Source of the DNA: Caviibacterium pharyngocola
GTDB taxonomy: Bacteria; Pseudomonadota; Gammaproteobacteria; Enterobacterales; Pasteurellaceae
Length of the DNA stretch: 57,715 nucleotides
Direction: 5' to 3'
Assembly: GCF_002795405.1 (NCBI RefSeq)
Contig: NZ_PHGZ01000025.1
Location: 1-57,715 of the forward strand
Shown: positions 10,758-19,513 of the stretch, in pieces
Numbering within the stretch: position 1 is the stretch's first letter
Layout of the letters: every line of letters begins with the position of its first letter
Made by a program: the position numbers and the translations under genes
The notes under the pieces: model-generated
Seen by the model: only the letters and a program-made list of their open reading frames with translations
What the model was told of the DNA's origin: nothing
Databases searched by the model: none

Positions 10758-11369
10758 TTAACTTTTTTGAGGCGTGGTGTGTTGAAACATCTCAAATGTC
10801 GGCGGAAGTTGCGGATCGGCATCTTCATCGTCCAGTTGTTTAATTGCCGGTTGCGGCGCTAATTCTTCGGTTGGGTGGGCGCTCGGTTCTTTGCCTAATA
10901 ATTGATTTTGTAATTGTGCGTAACCGCTTTTCGACGATAACCAAACGGCGATTAATGCTTGGTTAAATTGATTATCGAATTCGTGGGCGAGGATGGTATC
11001 GTTTAAAATAAAATAGCCGCGGTTATCTAGTGCGATGTAGTTTAGTACGTCGTTAGGCGAGAAATCGGGCATAATTTCTTGCATTTTTTTCAACCAAGCC
11101 GCGGAGCTGTCTTTGTTGAAATTTAATGCGTTCATTTCTTTCACCAAACTAATGGCAAAACTTTTTCCTTCGACCGGTTTGGCAAATTTGACGGAAACCA
11201 TTAGCGGACGTTGATCTTCCGTATATGTGCCGCTTTCCGTATAAAGGCCGACCGTATAAACATAAAACGGACCCCAGTTATAATCGGCGTTCCCTACGAT
11301 TTTCCATTGGGCGGAAAGTGCGGTTGAAAATAAACACAAAATAGAGAACAAAAAAGCGTGAAGTTTCAT
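10758..11369 (-). CDS. Chalcone isomerase-like periplasmic protein
   Basis: A 203-residue protein with a Sec signal peptide (KLHAFLFSILCLFSTALSAQ, cleavage after ALSA). The mature part begins WKIVGNADYNWGPFYVYTVGLY, which fits the bacterial chalcone isomerase-like family (PF16036) in which the fold is kept without a known flavonoid substrate. A Pro-rich acidic tail ends the protein. The ATG at 11369 is preceded by AAAGG; a TTG one codon earlier is less likely. It lies downstream of fumC, beyond that gene's terminator. Function in bacteria is unknown. Confidence 0.65.
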   Translation of the reverse strand: MKLHAFLFSILCLFSTALSAQWKIVGNADYNWGPFYVYTVGLYTESGTYTEDQRPLMVSVKFAKPVEGKSFAISLVKEMNALNFNKDSSAAWLKKMQEIMPDFSPNDVLNYIALDNRGYFILNDTILAHEFDNQFNQALIAVWLSSKSGYAQLQNQLLGKEPSAHPTEELAPQPAIKQLDDEDADPQLPPTFEMFQHTTPQKS

Positions 11370-11420
11370 CAATATCTACCTTTATGGTTGAAACCCCGCC
11401 GTTTATGGCGGATAAAATAA

Positions 11421-11476
11421 TCGGGAGAGTGCGGTCTCTTCCGATTCAAAGTAACACAGAGCCTCGCGTGAGGCTC
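11421..11476. other. Two short hairpins upstream of the chalcone isomerase-like gene
   Basis: An imperfect stem at 11421-11444 (TCGGGAGAG with CTCTTCCGA) holds part of an uptake word in its loop. A perfect 7-bp stem GAGCCTC/GAGGCTC at 11459-11476 has a GCGT loop. Neither has a T-tract. Both lie in the leader region of the minus-strand gene. Confidence 0.4.
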
Positions 11477-11523
11477 CGTGTATTGAATCATTGTGCAAGT
11501 ATTGGGCGCATTATATCAATAAA

Positions 11524-11553
11524 TAAGAAAAAGGCGAGAACCGCGCTCGCCTT
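11524..11553 (-). terminator. Rho-independent terminator of fumC
   Basis: Read on the minus strand, AAGGCGAG and CTCGCCTT form an 8-bp stem with a 7-base loop, followed by a T-rich tail. It begins 19 bases after the fumC stop. Confidence 0.85.
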
Positions 11554-11572
11554 TCCTCAAAGTTTTTCGTTT

Positions 11573-12967
11573 TTATTTTAAGCTGCCGACCATATCTTCC
11601 GGACGAACCCATTCATCGAATTGTTCAGCGGTCACTAAACCTAAGTTAATCGCTTCTTCTTTCAAGGTTGTGCCGTTTTTATGTGCGGTTTTGGCGATTT
11701 TCGCCGCATTTTCATAGCCGATATGGGTATTTAATGCGGTGACTAACATCAAAGATTGTTCTAATTGATGTTTGATGCGCGGGTAGTTCGGTTTGATACC
11801 GACGGCGCAATGTTCGTCGAAAGATACGCAAGCGTCGCCCAATAACTGTGCGGATTGCAAGAAGTTATACGCCATTACCGGTTTATACACGTTTAATTGG
11901 AAATGACCTTGTGTGCCGGCGAAGGAAATAGTGACGTCGTTACCTAATACTTGTGCGCAGACCATTGTCATCGCTTCGCATTGCGTCGGGTTGACTTTAC
12001 CCGGCATAATGGATGAACCCGGTTCGTTTTCCGGAATTAAAATTTCACCGATACCTGAACGCGGGCCGGATGCCAATAAGCGCACATCGTTAGCGATTTT
12101 ATAAAGTGAAACCGCTAATTGTTTCAACGCACCGTGGGTTTCAACCACGGCATCGTGCGTCGCAAGCGCTTCAAATTTGTTTTGCGCGGTGACAAAAGGT
12201 AAACCGGTAAATTGTGCGATGTAATCCGCAACTTTGACATCATAGCCTTTCGGTGTATTCAAGCCTGTACCTACAGCCGTACCGCCTAACGCTAATTCGG
12301 CTAAGTGCGGTAAGGTATTTTCTAAGGCTTTGATACCAAAGGATAATTGTGCCGCATATGCGGAAAATTCTTGACCTAATGTTAATGGTGTTGCATCCAT
12401 TAAATGAGTACGACCGATTTTTACGACATCTTGGAATGCCGCCGCTTTTTCCGCTAAGGTTTTTTGTAAGCGTTTAACGCAAGGCAATGTATGTTCGACG
12501 ACTTTTTTATAGGCGGCGATATGCATTGCTGTCGGGTAAGTGTCATTAGAAGATTGTGATTTGTTCACGTCGTCGTTCGGGTGAATAACGGATTTTTCGC
12601 CCAATTTACCGCCTTGAAGAACGTGTGCGCGGTTTGCCACCACTTCGTTCACGTTCATATTGGATTGTGTGCCGGAACCGGTTTGCCAAATCACCAACGG
12701 GAACTGATCATCCAATTTGTTCGCCAAAATTTCATCGCAAGCTTGCGCGATAAGATCACGTTTTTCTAGCGGTAGCACGCCTAAATCGTGGTTAGCATAA
12801 GCAGCCGCTTTTTTCAAATAGCCGAAGGCTTCGATAATTTCTTTCGGCATTGAAGCTGCAGGGCCGATTTTAAAATTGTTGCGTGAACGCTCGGTTTGTG
12901 CCGCCCAGTATTTATCCGCAGGAACTTGGACTTCACCCATAGTGTCTTTTTCGATACGAAATTCCAT
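11573..12967 (-). CDS. fumC: Fumarate hydratase class II
   Basis: Cytoplasmic, iron-independent fumarase that interconverts fumarate and malate in the TCA cycle and, in this family of bacteria, the reductive branch towards succinate. The length of 464 residues is standard. Motifs: [10 protein letters not shown] near 96-105, [10 protein letters not shown] near 185-194 with the catalytic His, and the superfamily signature [11 protein letters not shown] at 317-327. It is transcribed away from holC. A CRP-like site lies about 95 bases upstream of the start. Confidence 0.97.
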   Translation of the reverse strand: MEFRIEKDTMGEVQVPADKYWAAQTERSRNNFKIGPAASMPKEIIEAFGYLKKAAAYANHDLGVLPLEKRDLIAQACDEILANKLDDQFPLVIWQTGSGTQSNMNVNEVVANRAHVLQGGKLGEKSVIHPNDDVNKSQSSNDTYPTAMHIAAYKKVVEHTLPCVKRLQKTLAEKAAAFQDVVKIGRTHLMDATPLTLGQEFSAYAAQLSFGIKALENTLPHLAELALGGTAVGTGLNTPKGYDVKVADYIAQFTGLPFVTAQNKFEALATHDAVVETHGALKQLAVSLYKIANDVRLLASGPRSGIGEILIPENEPGSSIMPGKVNPTQCEAMTMVCAQVLGNDVTISFAGTQGHFQLNVYKPVMAYNFLQSAQLLGDACVSFDEHCAVGIKPNYPRIKHQLEQSLMLVTALNTHIGYENAAKIAKTAHKNGTTLKEEAINLGLVTAEQFDEWVRPEDMVGSLK

Positions 12968-13060
12968 TCTAATTACCTCTTGTTAAATGTAAGAAAACGC
13001 TAGGATTTTACCACTTAGGCGGTATGAATGGAATGTCGGATAAAGTGTAAACTCCGGTTT

Positions 13061-13076
13061 TGTGATTTAGATCATA
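13061..13076. promoter_or_regulatory. CRP-like binding site between fumC and holC
   Basis: TGTGATTTAGATCATA differs from the TGTGA-N6-TCACA consensus at one half-site base. It lies in the 253-bp divergent fumC/holC spacer, closer to a fumC control position. This would fit carbon control of fumC, which is inference. Confidence 0.5.
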
Positions 13077-13220
13077 AAGTGCGGTAGATTTTTCGAAGGT
13101 TTTTTCGATGACAAAAAATCCGTCATTTTTTATTGAATTCAATAATTAATGTTTTATATTATGACGATTTTTCGCTAAAATCCTTTGGTTTAGAGTCTTT
13201 CTTTTTACCTTGAGTATTTT

Positions 13221-13664
13221 ATGGCAAAGCAAGCGCAATTTTATATCCTTGAAAAAACAACGCCGAAATACGGTTTATCCGCAACGGAATCGCTAGCCTG
13301 TGATCTCGCGGCGGCGGCGTGGCGGCTGGGAAAACGGGTATTGATTAGTTGTGAAACCGAGCAACAAGCGCTGAATATCGACGAAGCCTTATGGCAGCGG
13401 GAACCGGAAGAATTCGTGCCGCATAATCTGTCCGGCGAAGTGACGCGTTATGCCGCGCCGATCGAAATTTGCTGGGCGAATAAACGTAATGCGCAGCGTC
13501 GAGATTTATTAATTAATTTGCAAACTCAAGTACCGGATTTTGCCGGCGGATTTAATCAAGCGGTGGATTTTGTACCGAATGACGAAACGTTGAAAATTCA
13601 AGCGCGCGAGCGTTATAAGCAATATCGCCAACAAGGCTGGCAACTTAGCACGGAGCAAGCGTAA
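13221..13664 (+). CDS. holC: DNA polymerase III chi subunit
   Basis: HolC joins the clamp loader to single-strand binding protein through chi-psi. The 147-residue product has the family start QAQFYILEKTT and the conserved run LIELQ-like LLINLQTQVPDFAGGF followed by VDFVPND. In enterobacteria holC lies directly upstream of valS; here about 1.9 kb of accessory genes separates them. The frame continues open after the stop for 34 codons (to 13769) without a start codon; see findings. Confidence 0.93.
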   Translation: MAKQAQFYILEKTTPKYGLSATESLACDLAAAAWRLGKRVLISCETEQQALNIDEALWQREPEEFVPHNLSGEVTRYAAPIEICWANKRNAQRRDLLINLQTQVPDFAGGFNQAVDFVPNDETLKIQARERYKQYRQQGWQLSTEQA

Positions 13665-13756
13665 AATGTTTCGATTCGCCGTGCAAAATTATGGTATTTT
13701 GTCGAACGTGGCGGATATGGGGATAAAGAAAATTTAGTCATTTTAGGCGTTTCGAA

Positions 13757-14203
13757 ATGTGGCGATTAAAAACCTTTAAACAGCTTAGCACCTTGGACTT
13801 ATTTCGAATTTATAAAGCGCGCACGGCGGTATTTGTGGTGGAACAAGAATGTCCTTATCAAGAAGTGGATGATAAGGATTTAATTTCTTCGCATTTATTT
13901 ACTGAAAAAAATGATGAAATTATCGCTTATTGCCGCATTATTCCGGGGGAAACGATGTATATCGGCAGAGTGTTGGTTGCGAAAAATGCAAGAGGCACGG
14001 GCTTGGCAAGATCCTTAATGCTCGAAGCGCTTAATTATTGCCAAACCGAACATCCGGATAAAATCATTCGCTTGCAAGCTCAAGCTTATTTGGAAAATTT
14101 CTACCGCACTTTGGGATTTAAGCCGATTTCGGATATTTATTTGGAAGATGGTATTCCGCATTTGGATATGGAATCGGAAGTTAATATGGAGAAAACCAAA
14201 TGA
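13757..14203 (+). CDS. elaA: ElaA-type GNAT N-acetyltransferase
   Basis: A 148-residue GNAT enzyme close to E. coli ElaA: RTAVFVVEQECPYQEVDDKD near residues 22-41, the acetyl-CoA loop VLVAKNARGTGLARSLM near 74-90, and LQAQAYLENFYRTLGF near 114-129 with the family's C-terminal DGIPHLDM. The acceptor is unknown; GNATs of this type acetylate amines or protein N-termini. Its TGA overlaps the ATG of the 58-codon gene, so it may be cotranscribed with the toxin-antitoxin pair that follows. Confidence 0.85.
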   Translation: MWRLKTFKQLSTLDLFRIYKARTAVFVVEQECPYQEVDDKDLISSHLFTEKNDEIIAYCRIIPGETMYIGRVLVAKNARGTGLARSLMLEALNYCQTEHPDKIIRLQAQAYLENFYRTLGFKPISDIYLEDGIPHLDMESEVNMEKTK

Positions 14204-14376
14204 CCAAGCAAGAACAAATCGCCGAGCAACAACGTCAATTACATATTTTGTTTGATGCTTGGATGGCGGATAAGAAAAAGCGTGAAGTAGTGACCTTTAA
14301 GCGTCCGAATGGGGATATTGTTGATCATTACCCAGACGGAACGGAAGTGATTATTGAGTATGCAAAAGCAAAATAA
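14200..14376 (+). CDS. 58-residue small protein, candidate antitoxin of the zeta-like kinase
   Basis: A short gene whose ATG overlaps the stop of the acetyltransferase (ATGA) and whose 3' end overlaps the kinase start by 17 bases. The product has a charged Gln-rich N-terminal helix (about residues 2-28) and a C-terminal beta-prone part (VVTFKRPNGDIVDHYPDG, then VIIEYAKAK). It has no helix-turn-helix and is not like the all-helical epsilon antitoxin or PezA. Small, overlapping and directly upstream of a zeta-like kinase is the usual antitoxin arrangement. Function is inferred from position only. Confidence 0.7.
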   Translation: MTKQEQIAEQQRQLHILFDAWMADKKKREVVTFKRPNGDIVDHYPDGTEVIIEYAKAK

Positions 14377-14941
14377 TTTAGCCATTTTCTACTGTGGTAC
14401 AAATGGCGCGGGTAAAACAACATTGCGAGGGTTTAACACAGATACCGTGCAAATTGTGATTGATTCCGATCATATCGCAATGCAATTAAACCCTGAAAAT
14501 CCACGTTTAGCTGACAGTACGGCAGGTAGAAAAGCGATTGAATTATTTAAGTTTGCTATTGAACATCAAATTCCGTTTTCAATGGAATCCACCTTATCAG
14601 GAAGTTCCATTTTACAGCGAATAAAAAAAGCCAAAGAAAACGGCTTTTATGTACGATTAAATTATGTTGGTGTTGACGGTGTTTCCATTAACATTAAGCG
14701 TGTAAAAGCAAGAGTAGCAAACGGTGGACATTTTATTGATGAAGCCACAATCCGCAACCGTTACGACATCAGTTTGCAAAATTTAATTAAAATCTTACCG
14801 CTTTGTGATGAAGTTTTTATTTACGATAATTCAGAAGAAAGACCAAATTTAGTGTTTCATATTGAAGGGGATAATTTTATGCAGTGGTTAGATAAATTGC
14901 CGGAGTGGTGTGAGAGATTAAAAATTAATTTTATTTTGTAA
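14360..14941 (+). CDS. Zeta-toxin-like P-loop kinase (COG4185 type)
   Basis: A 193-residue P-loop protein. Walker A is GTNGAGKT at residues 13-20, IDSDHIA at 34-40 matches the zeta-family acidic/substrate motif, MESTLSG is at 75-81, KARVANGGH at 116-124, RNRY at 132-135 and YDNS at 155-158. Zeta toxins phosphorylate UDP-GlcNAc or related nucleotides and stop wall synthesis; whether this branch does so is not known. The ATG at 14360 lies inside the upstream small gene, so translation is coupled. An earlier TTG at 14354 is less likely. The gene sits in the accessory holC-valS gap. Confidence 0.85.
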   Translation: MQKQNNLAIFYCGTNGAGKTTLRGFNTDTVQIVIDSDHIAMQLNPENPRLADSTAGRKAIELFKFAIEHQIPFSMESTLSGSSILQRIKKAKENGFYVRLNYVGVDGVSINIKRVKARVANGGHFIDEATIRNRYDISLQNLIKILPLCDEVFIYDNSEERPNLVFHIEGDNFMQWLDKLPEWCERLKINFIL

Positions 14942-14956
14942 AAGTGAGCATAGGAA

Positions 14957-15352
14957 ATGAAAAATAAATGTATTATATTTTTAGATTTTATTGTAGTTGT
15001 TATATCTTTTATTTCTCTCTGTGTTTCCTATAACATAGCAGAAAAACAAAATAATTTTTCAAAAGAAAACAATCTCTTTATAATGAATCAAGGATTAGAA
15101 GAAAAAATTTCCCTTATAGATGACTTGTATCATAAGAATCAAAGTTTATTAGTTAACATTCATAGTCAGTTAAATTCTATGATTGATTTTGTAAAGAAAG
15201 AAAAACAAACTGAATATAATAATTACGAACTTATGTCTATTTTAGACATAATATCTCTTATTAGAGATATAAGGGAACTAAATATGAATAATATTCATCT
15301 TCAGCTATTGGTCATAGATAAAAATATCAACATGGCATGGAAACTGAAATAA
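14957..15352 (+). CDS. AT-rich unknown protein with one N-terminal membrane segment
   Basis: A 131-residue product I do not recognise. A membrane segment spans about residues 5-25 (IIFLDFIVVVISFISLCVSY) and is followed by a helical, Asn/Lys/Ile-rich region. The DNA is much more AT-rich than its neighbours, which points to horizontal transfer. It starts 15 bases after the kinase gene. Its 3' end overlaps the next reading frame by 16 bases in another frame with no clear ribosome site there, so the two may be one gene of about 205 codons split by a frameshift. Confidence 0.55.
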   Translation: MKNKCIIFLDFIVVVISFISLCVSYNIAEKQNNFSKENNLFIMNQGLEEKISLIDDLYHKNQSLLVNIHSQLNSMIDFVKKEKQTEYNNYELMSILDIISLIRDIRELNMNNIHLQLLVIDKNINMAWKLK

Positions 15353-15567
15353 GGCGTTATATCAGTAAATTAACAGAAGTAAATATAATTATAAATGCCA
15401 TTATTCAGATTCCAGTAAATGATATAAAAATATATGAAACATCTAATAATGAAAAATTGAATGAGTTATCCAAAACCAATGAAACTTTACTCAAAGTGAT
15501 GGAAGAACTAGGAACAGCTCACGGAAAATTTATATCTAAATTTTTACAACTAATAAAACATAATTAA
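15337..15567 (+). CDS. AT-rich unknown helical protein, or 3' part of a frameshifted gene
   Basis: A 76-residue product, predicted helical with heptad-like Leu/Ile spacing ([20 protein letters not shown]). It shares the strong AT bias of the frame before it and overlaps it by 16 bases in the next frame. No good ribosome binding site precedes its ATG, which favours either translational coupling or a single gene broken by an indel near 15317-15350. It ends 8 bases before valS. No function can be assigned. Confidence 0.45.
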   Translation: METEIRRYISKLTEVNIIINAIIQIPVNDIKIYETSNNEKLNELSKTNETLLKVMEELGTAHGKFISKFLQLIKHN

Positions 15568-15575
15568 AGGTAATC

Positions 15576-18440
15576 ATGACAAAACCATTCCAAATGGCAG
15601 ATCGCTTCGACGCATCTGCAGTAGAACAAGCCCTGTATAAACACTGGGAAGAGCAAGGCTATTTTAAGCCGAATGAAAATCCGAATGTGCCGAGTTACTG
15701 TATCGCCATTCCGCCGCCGAATGTAACGGGATCGTTGCATATGGGGCACGCATTCCAGCAAACCTTGATGGATACGCTGATTCGCTTTAACCGTATGGAA
15801 GGCAACAACACCTTATGGCAAGCGGGGACTGACCACGCGGGGATCGCAACACAAATGGTGGTGGAGCGTAAGATTGCGGCAGAAGAGGGTAAAACTCGCC
15901 ACGATTACGGGCGTGAAGCCTTTATCAATAAAATCTGGGATTGGAAAGCCTATTCGGGCGGTACGATCAGCCAGCAAATGCGTCGCTTGGGGAACTCAAT
16001 CGACTGGGATCGTGAGCGTTTCACTATGGACGAAGGCTTGTCCAATGCGGTGAAAGAAGTGTTCGTCCGTTTACACGAAGAAGGCTTGATTTACCGTGGT
16101 AAACGTCTTGTAAACTGGGATCCGAAATTACATACCGCAATTTCTGACCTTGAAGTAGAAAACAAAGAGAGCAAAGGCTCGCTCTGGCATTTCCGCTATC
16201 CGCTCTCCAACGGTTTAAAAACCGCAGACGGCAAAGATTATTTAGTGGTGGCGACTACTCGTCCTGAAACTATGTTAGGCGATACGGCGGTGGCGGTTCA
16301 CCCTGAAGATGAGCGTTATCAATCGCTAATTGGCAAAAGCGTCATCCTACCGCTTGCCAACCGTGAAATCCCGATTATTGCGGACGATTATGTAGATCGT
16401 GAATTTGGTACGGGCGTGGTGAAAATTACCCCAGCGCACGACTTCAATGACTACGAAGTGGGCAAACGCCACGGTTTAGCGATGGTCAATGTGATGACCT
16501 TAAATGCGGATATTCGTGATGAAGCGGAAATTATCGGTTCAGACGGCAAACCGCTCACTACTTACGAAGCAATAATCCCTGCGGATTATCAAGGCTTAGA
16601 GCGTTTTGTGGCACGTAAGAAAATCGTGGCGGATTTTGAAGCATTAGGTTTATTGGAAGAGATCAAACCGCACGACTTAAAAGTACCTTACGGTGACCGT
16701 GGCGGCGTGCCGATTGAGCCGATGCTGACAGACCAATGGTATGTGAGCGTAAAACCACTTGCGGAAGTGGCAACCAAAGCGGTGGAAGACGGCGAAATCC
16801 AATTCGTGCCGAAACAGTATGAAAATCTTTATTTCTCCTGGATGCGTGATATTCAAGACTGGTGTATTTCTCGCCAATTATGGTGGGGACACCGTATTCC
16901 TGCGTGGTACGATGCCGAAGGTAATATCTATGTAGCTCGTAGTGAAGAAGAAGCGCGTGCGAAGCATAATTTGCCAGCCGATCTTGCTTTAAAACAAGAT
17001 GAAGACGTGTTGGATACTTGGTTCTCATCAGGCTTGTGGACATTCTCAACGCTCGGCTGGCCGAACCAAACGCCTGATCTGAAAATGTTCCACCCGACCG
17101 ATGTGTTAATCACCGGCTTTGACATCATCTTCTTCTGGGTTGCACGTATGATTATGTTTACGATGCACTTCATTAAAGATGAAAACGGCAAACCGCAAGT
17201 GCCGTTTAAAACCGTGTATGTAACGGGCTTGATCCGTGATGAACAGGGTCAAAAAATGTCGAAATCGAAAGGGAACGTGCTTGACCCGATTGATATGATT
17301 GACGGTATTTCCCTTGAAGATTTACTTGAAAAACGCACCGGCAATATGATGCAACCGCAGTTGGCGGAAAAAATTGCTAAAGCGACCCGCAAAGAATTTG
17401 AGAACGGCATTGCCGCACACGGTACGGACGCATTGCGTTTCACCCTTGCTGCCCTTGCTTCAAACGGTCGCGACATCAACTGGGATATGAAACGCTTAGA
17501 AGGCTACCGCAACTTCTGTAACAAATTGTGGAATGCAAGCCGCTTTGTGCTCACCAACGACAAGCTCGATTTAAGCGAAGGCGAAGTGGAATACAGCCTT
17601 GCAGATCGTTGGATCAATTCTGCGTTCAACCGCACCGTTGAAGAGTTCCGCACTGTATTAAGCCAATACCGTTTCGACTTAGTGGCGAACACCATTTACG
17701 AGTTTACTTGGAACCAGTTCTGCGACTGGTATTTGGAATTGACTAAACCAGTCTTTGCAAACGGCACAGCGGCTCAAAAACGTGGTGCAAGCAAAACCTT
17801 GGTGAGCGTGTTGGAAAAACTCTTGCGTTTAGCACATCCGGTTATTCCGTTTATCACCGAAGAAATTTGGCAAAAAGTGAAAGGCTTTGCGGGTGTGGAA
17901 GGCGACACCATTATGTTACAACCGTTCCCAACGGTTGATAGCAACGCCTTTGACGAACAAGCAGAAAGCCAAATCAACTGGATCAAAGAGCTGATTGTTG
18001 CCGTGCGTAATATCCGTGCAGAATGTAACATCGCCCCAAGCAAAGGCTTGGATTTACTCGTGCGTAATGCCAACGAAGTAGAACAAAACTGCTTAGAAAG
18101 CAACCGCACTTTAATTCAAGCAATGGCGAAGTTAGATGCAATCAACTTGCTAAATTCCGGTGAAAACGCACCGCTTGCAGTAACGAAATTAGTCGGCAAC
18201 GTGGAATTACTCGTGCCAATGGCAGGCTTTATCAACAAAGAAGCCGAACTTGCACGTTTAACCAAAGAGATCGAAAAACTGCAAGACGAAGTATCCCGCA
18301 TTGAAAACAAACTCGGCAACGAAGCGTTCGTGGCAAAAGCCCCAGAACAAGTGATTGCCAAAGAGCGTGAAAAAATGCAAGGTTACTTAGACGGACTTGA
18401 GAAGTTGAAATCGCAGTATCAGGCGATTGAAAATCTCTAA
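15576..18440 (+). CDS. valS: Valyl-tRNA synthetase
   Basis: Class I synthetase charging tRNA-Val, 954 residues as usual. HIGH motif appears as HMGH at residues 55-58 after PPPNVTGS; the editing (CP1) domain contains [19 protein letters not shown]; the KMSKS loop is intact ([10 protein letters not shown]). The C-terminal coiled coil (about 885-950, [18 protein letters not shown]) is the tRNA-binding arm. AAAGG lies 5 bases before the ATG. The gene follows the accessory insert; a terminator made of two uptake words follows it. Confidence 0.98.
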   Translation: MTKPFQMADRFDASAVEQALYKHWEEQGYFKPNENPNVPSYCIAIPPPNVTGSLHMGHAFQQTLMDTLIRFNRMEGNNTLWQAGTDHAGIATQMVVERKIAAEEGKTRHDYGREAFINKIWDWKAYSGGTISQQMRRLGNSIDWDRERFTMDEGLSNAVKEVFVRLHEEGLIYRGKRLVNWDPKLHTAISDLEVENKESKGSLWHFRYPLSNGLKTADGKDYLVVATTRPETMLGDTAVAVHPEDERYQSLIGKSVILPLANREIPIIADDYVDREFGTGVVKITPAHDFNDYEVGKRHGLAMVNVMTLNADIRDEAEIIGSDGKPLTTYEAIIPADYQGLERFVARKKIVADFEALGLLEEIKPHDLKVPYGDRGGVPIEPMLTDQWYVSVKPLAEVATKAVEDGEIQFVPKQYENLYFSWMRDIQDWCISRQLWWGHRIPAWYDAEGNIYVARSEEEARAKHNLPADLALKQDEDVLDTWFSSGLWTFSTLGWPNQTPDLKMFHPTDVLITGFDIIFFWVARMIMFTMHFIKDENGKPQVPFKTVYVTGLIRDEQGQKMSKSKGNVLDPIDMIDGISLEDLLEKRTGNMMQPQLAEKIAKATRKEFENGIAAHGTDALRFTLAALASNGRDINWDMKRLEGYRNFCNKLWNASRFVLTNDKLDLSEGEVEYSLADRWINSAFNRTVEEFRTVLSQYRFDLVANTIYEFTWNQFCDWYLELTKPVFANGTAAQKRGASKTLVSVLEKLLRLAHPVIPFITEEIWQKVKGFAGVEGDTIMLQPFPTVDSNAFDEQAESQINWIKELIVAVRNIRAECNIAPSKGLDLLVRNANEVEQNCLESNRTLIQAMAKLDAINLLNSGENAPLAVTKLVGNVELLVPMAGFINKEAELARLTKEIEKLQDEVSRIENKLGNEAFVAKAPEQVIAKEREKMQGYLDGLEKLKSQYQAIENL

Positions 18441-18450
18441 AATGAGTGTG

Positions 18451-18480
18451 AAAGTGCGGTCAATTTTGGCCGCACTTTTT
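18451..18480 (+). terminator. valS terminator built from inverted uptake sequences
   Basis: AAAGTGCGGTC pairs with GGCCGCACTTT (one G-U pair) across a 6-base loop and ends in T5. It sits 10 bases after the valS stop, between valS and the convergent regulator gene. Confidence 0.85.
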
Positions 18481-18492
18481 ATCGTACATAAA

Positions 18493-19302
18493 CTAGCGTC
18501 GCAATTCTCTGGGCGATATTTTAAATTGATTTTTAAAACAGGTGGAAAAGTAGCAACTATCGTTAAAACCGCATTCTATTGCAATATCAATAATGGCTTT
18601 ATCGGTATAACGAATTTGATAATAAGCATTTGAAAGACGTAATTTGATTAAATAATTTTGCGGTGTAAGCCCTATTTTATCTTTAAAGAAGCGATGTAGT
18701 GTTCTGACAGATAAGCCGAATTGTCGGGTTAATTTAGCCCAATTTATTTCTTCGGTAAAATTATAAGAAAGCCAATTCAAAATCTGTTGACCTTTTTCTT
18801 CGGTTGTTCCCTTCGTTTTGCTATTGATATAATTGTGCTGCATTAAGGTGACGAGCTGAAAAAACGAGCATTCGCATTGTAATTTAGTCTCTGGTGTATT
18901 TTGACTAATAAGATGATTAATATTGCTGTTAATTAGATCCAAGGTATTTTGATTAACGATTTTATAGCTTGCATCATTAGGCTTAAGGTTTTTGAGTAAG
19001 GCGTCTAGATTATGGATAAAACGAAAATCGTTATGATCTTTCAGCAAAATATTTGCCAGATGCAAATCACTGACATTTTCATATAAATGATGATCTGCTG
19101 CATCAATATACAACACCATACCTTTATGTAAATCGTGCTGATAACCGTTTAAAATATGACGACCTTTCCCTTTTGTTACGATAACGAGTTCGCTAAAGTC
19201 GTGCGTATGTTCCGGATAGTTCATTTGCGGTGCGCGCGGTTCGATTGCTAATTGCTGTTTAGTTGAATGAAAAAAATCTTTGAATGATAATTTTTGTATC
19301 AT
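18493..19302 (-). CDS. AraC-family regulator of the rhamnose operon (RhaS-like)
   Basis: A 269-residue regulator. The N-terminal sugar-binding cupin shows MNYPEHTHDFSELVIVTKGK and a GYQHDLHKGMVLYI segment. The C-terminal AraC DNA-binding domain has two helix-turn-helix units (WAKLTRQFGLSVRTLHRFFK, then IIDIAIECGFNDSCYFSTCF). E. coli uses two such proteins, RhaR and RhaS; here only one is seen beside the operon. The ATG at 19302 is chosen over 19347 because a strong AAGGAAAGAAGG precedes it. It is divergent from rhaB, sharing a 211-bp control region. Confidence 0.88.
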   Translation of the reverse strand: MIQKLSFKDFFHSTKQQLAIEPRAPQMNYPEHTHDFSELVIVTKGKGRHILNGYQHDLHKGMVLYIDAADHHLYENVSDLHLANILLKDHNDFRFIHNLDALLKNLKPNDASYKIVNQNTLDLINSNINHLISQNTPETKLQCECSFFQLVTLMQHNYINSKTKGTTEEKGQQILNWLSYNFTEEINWAKLTRQFGLSVRTLHRFFKDKIGLTPQNYLIKLRLSNAYYQIRYTDKAIIDIAIECGFNDSCYFSTCFKNQFKISPRELRR

Positions 19303-19386
19303 ATCCCTTCTTTCCTTTCTTCCTAGCCATTTATTATTTTTTAGCATATCACAATATTTTTCCTCATTTTGACTAATTTATTGTTC

Positions 19387-19402
19387 TGTGATCACTGTCA
19401 CT
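19387..19402. promoter_or_regulatory. CRP-like site in the rhamnose control region
   Basis: TGTGATCACTGTCACT matches TGTGA-N6-TCACA with one mismatch. It lies between the divergent regulator and rhaB starts, as expected for catabolite control of L-rhamnose use. Confidence 0.6.
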
Positions 19403-19418
19403 TCGACTTTTAAAATTT

Positions 19419-19443
19419 TGCCAACAAGGATGAAATATTGGCA
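19419..19443. promoter_or_regulatory. Candidate regulator operator upstream of rhaB
   Basis: TGCCAA and TTGGCA form an inverted repeat with a 13-base spacer, 17 bases past the CRP-like site and about 70 bases before the rhaB ATG. AraC-family proteins usually bind two longer half-sites, so this is only suggestive. Confidence 0.3.
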
Positions 19444-19513
19444 GTAGATTGCAGGAGGAAGGCGAGGAATATTCTTAAACTGCTCTCAAATGAAATGATT
19501 CGGAGAACAGATT

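Noticed and set aside
11384-11581. 65-codon plus-strand frame between the chalcone isomerase-like gene and fumC
   Set aside because: It runs through hairpins and the fumC terminator and has no protein-like composition.
13666-13740. 24-codon frame just after holC starting at ATG 13666
   Set aside because: No ribosome site and no likeness to any protein; the other frame over the same bases looks more protein-like.
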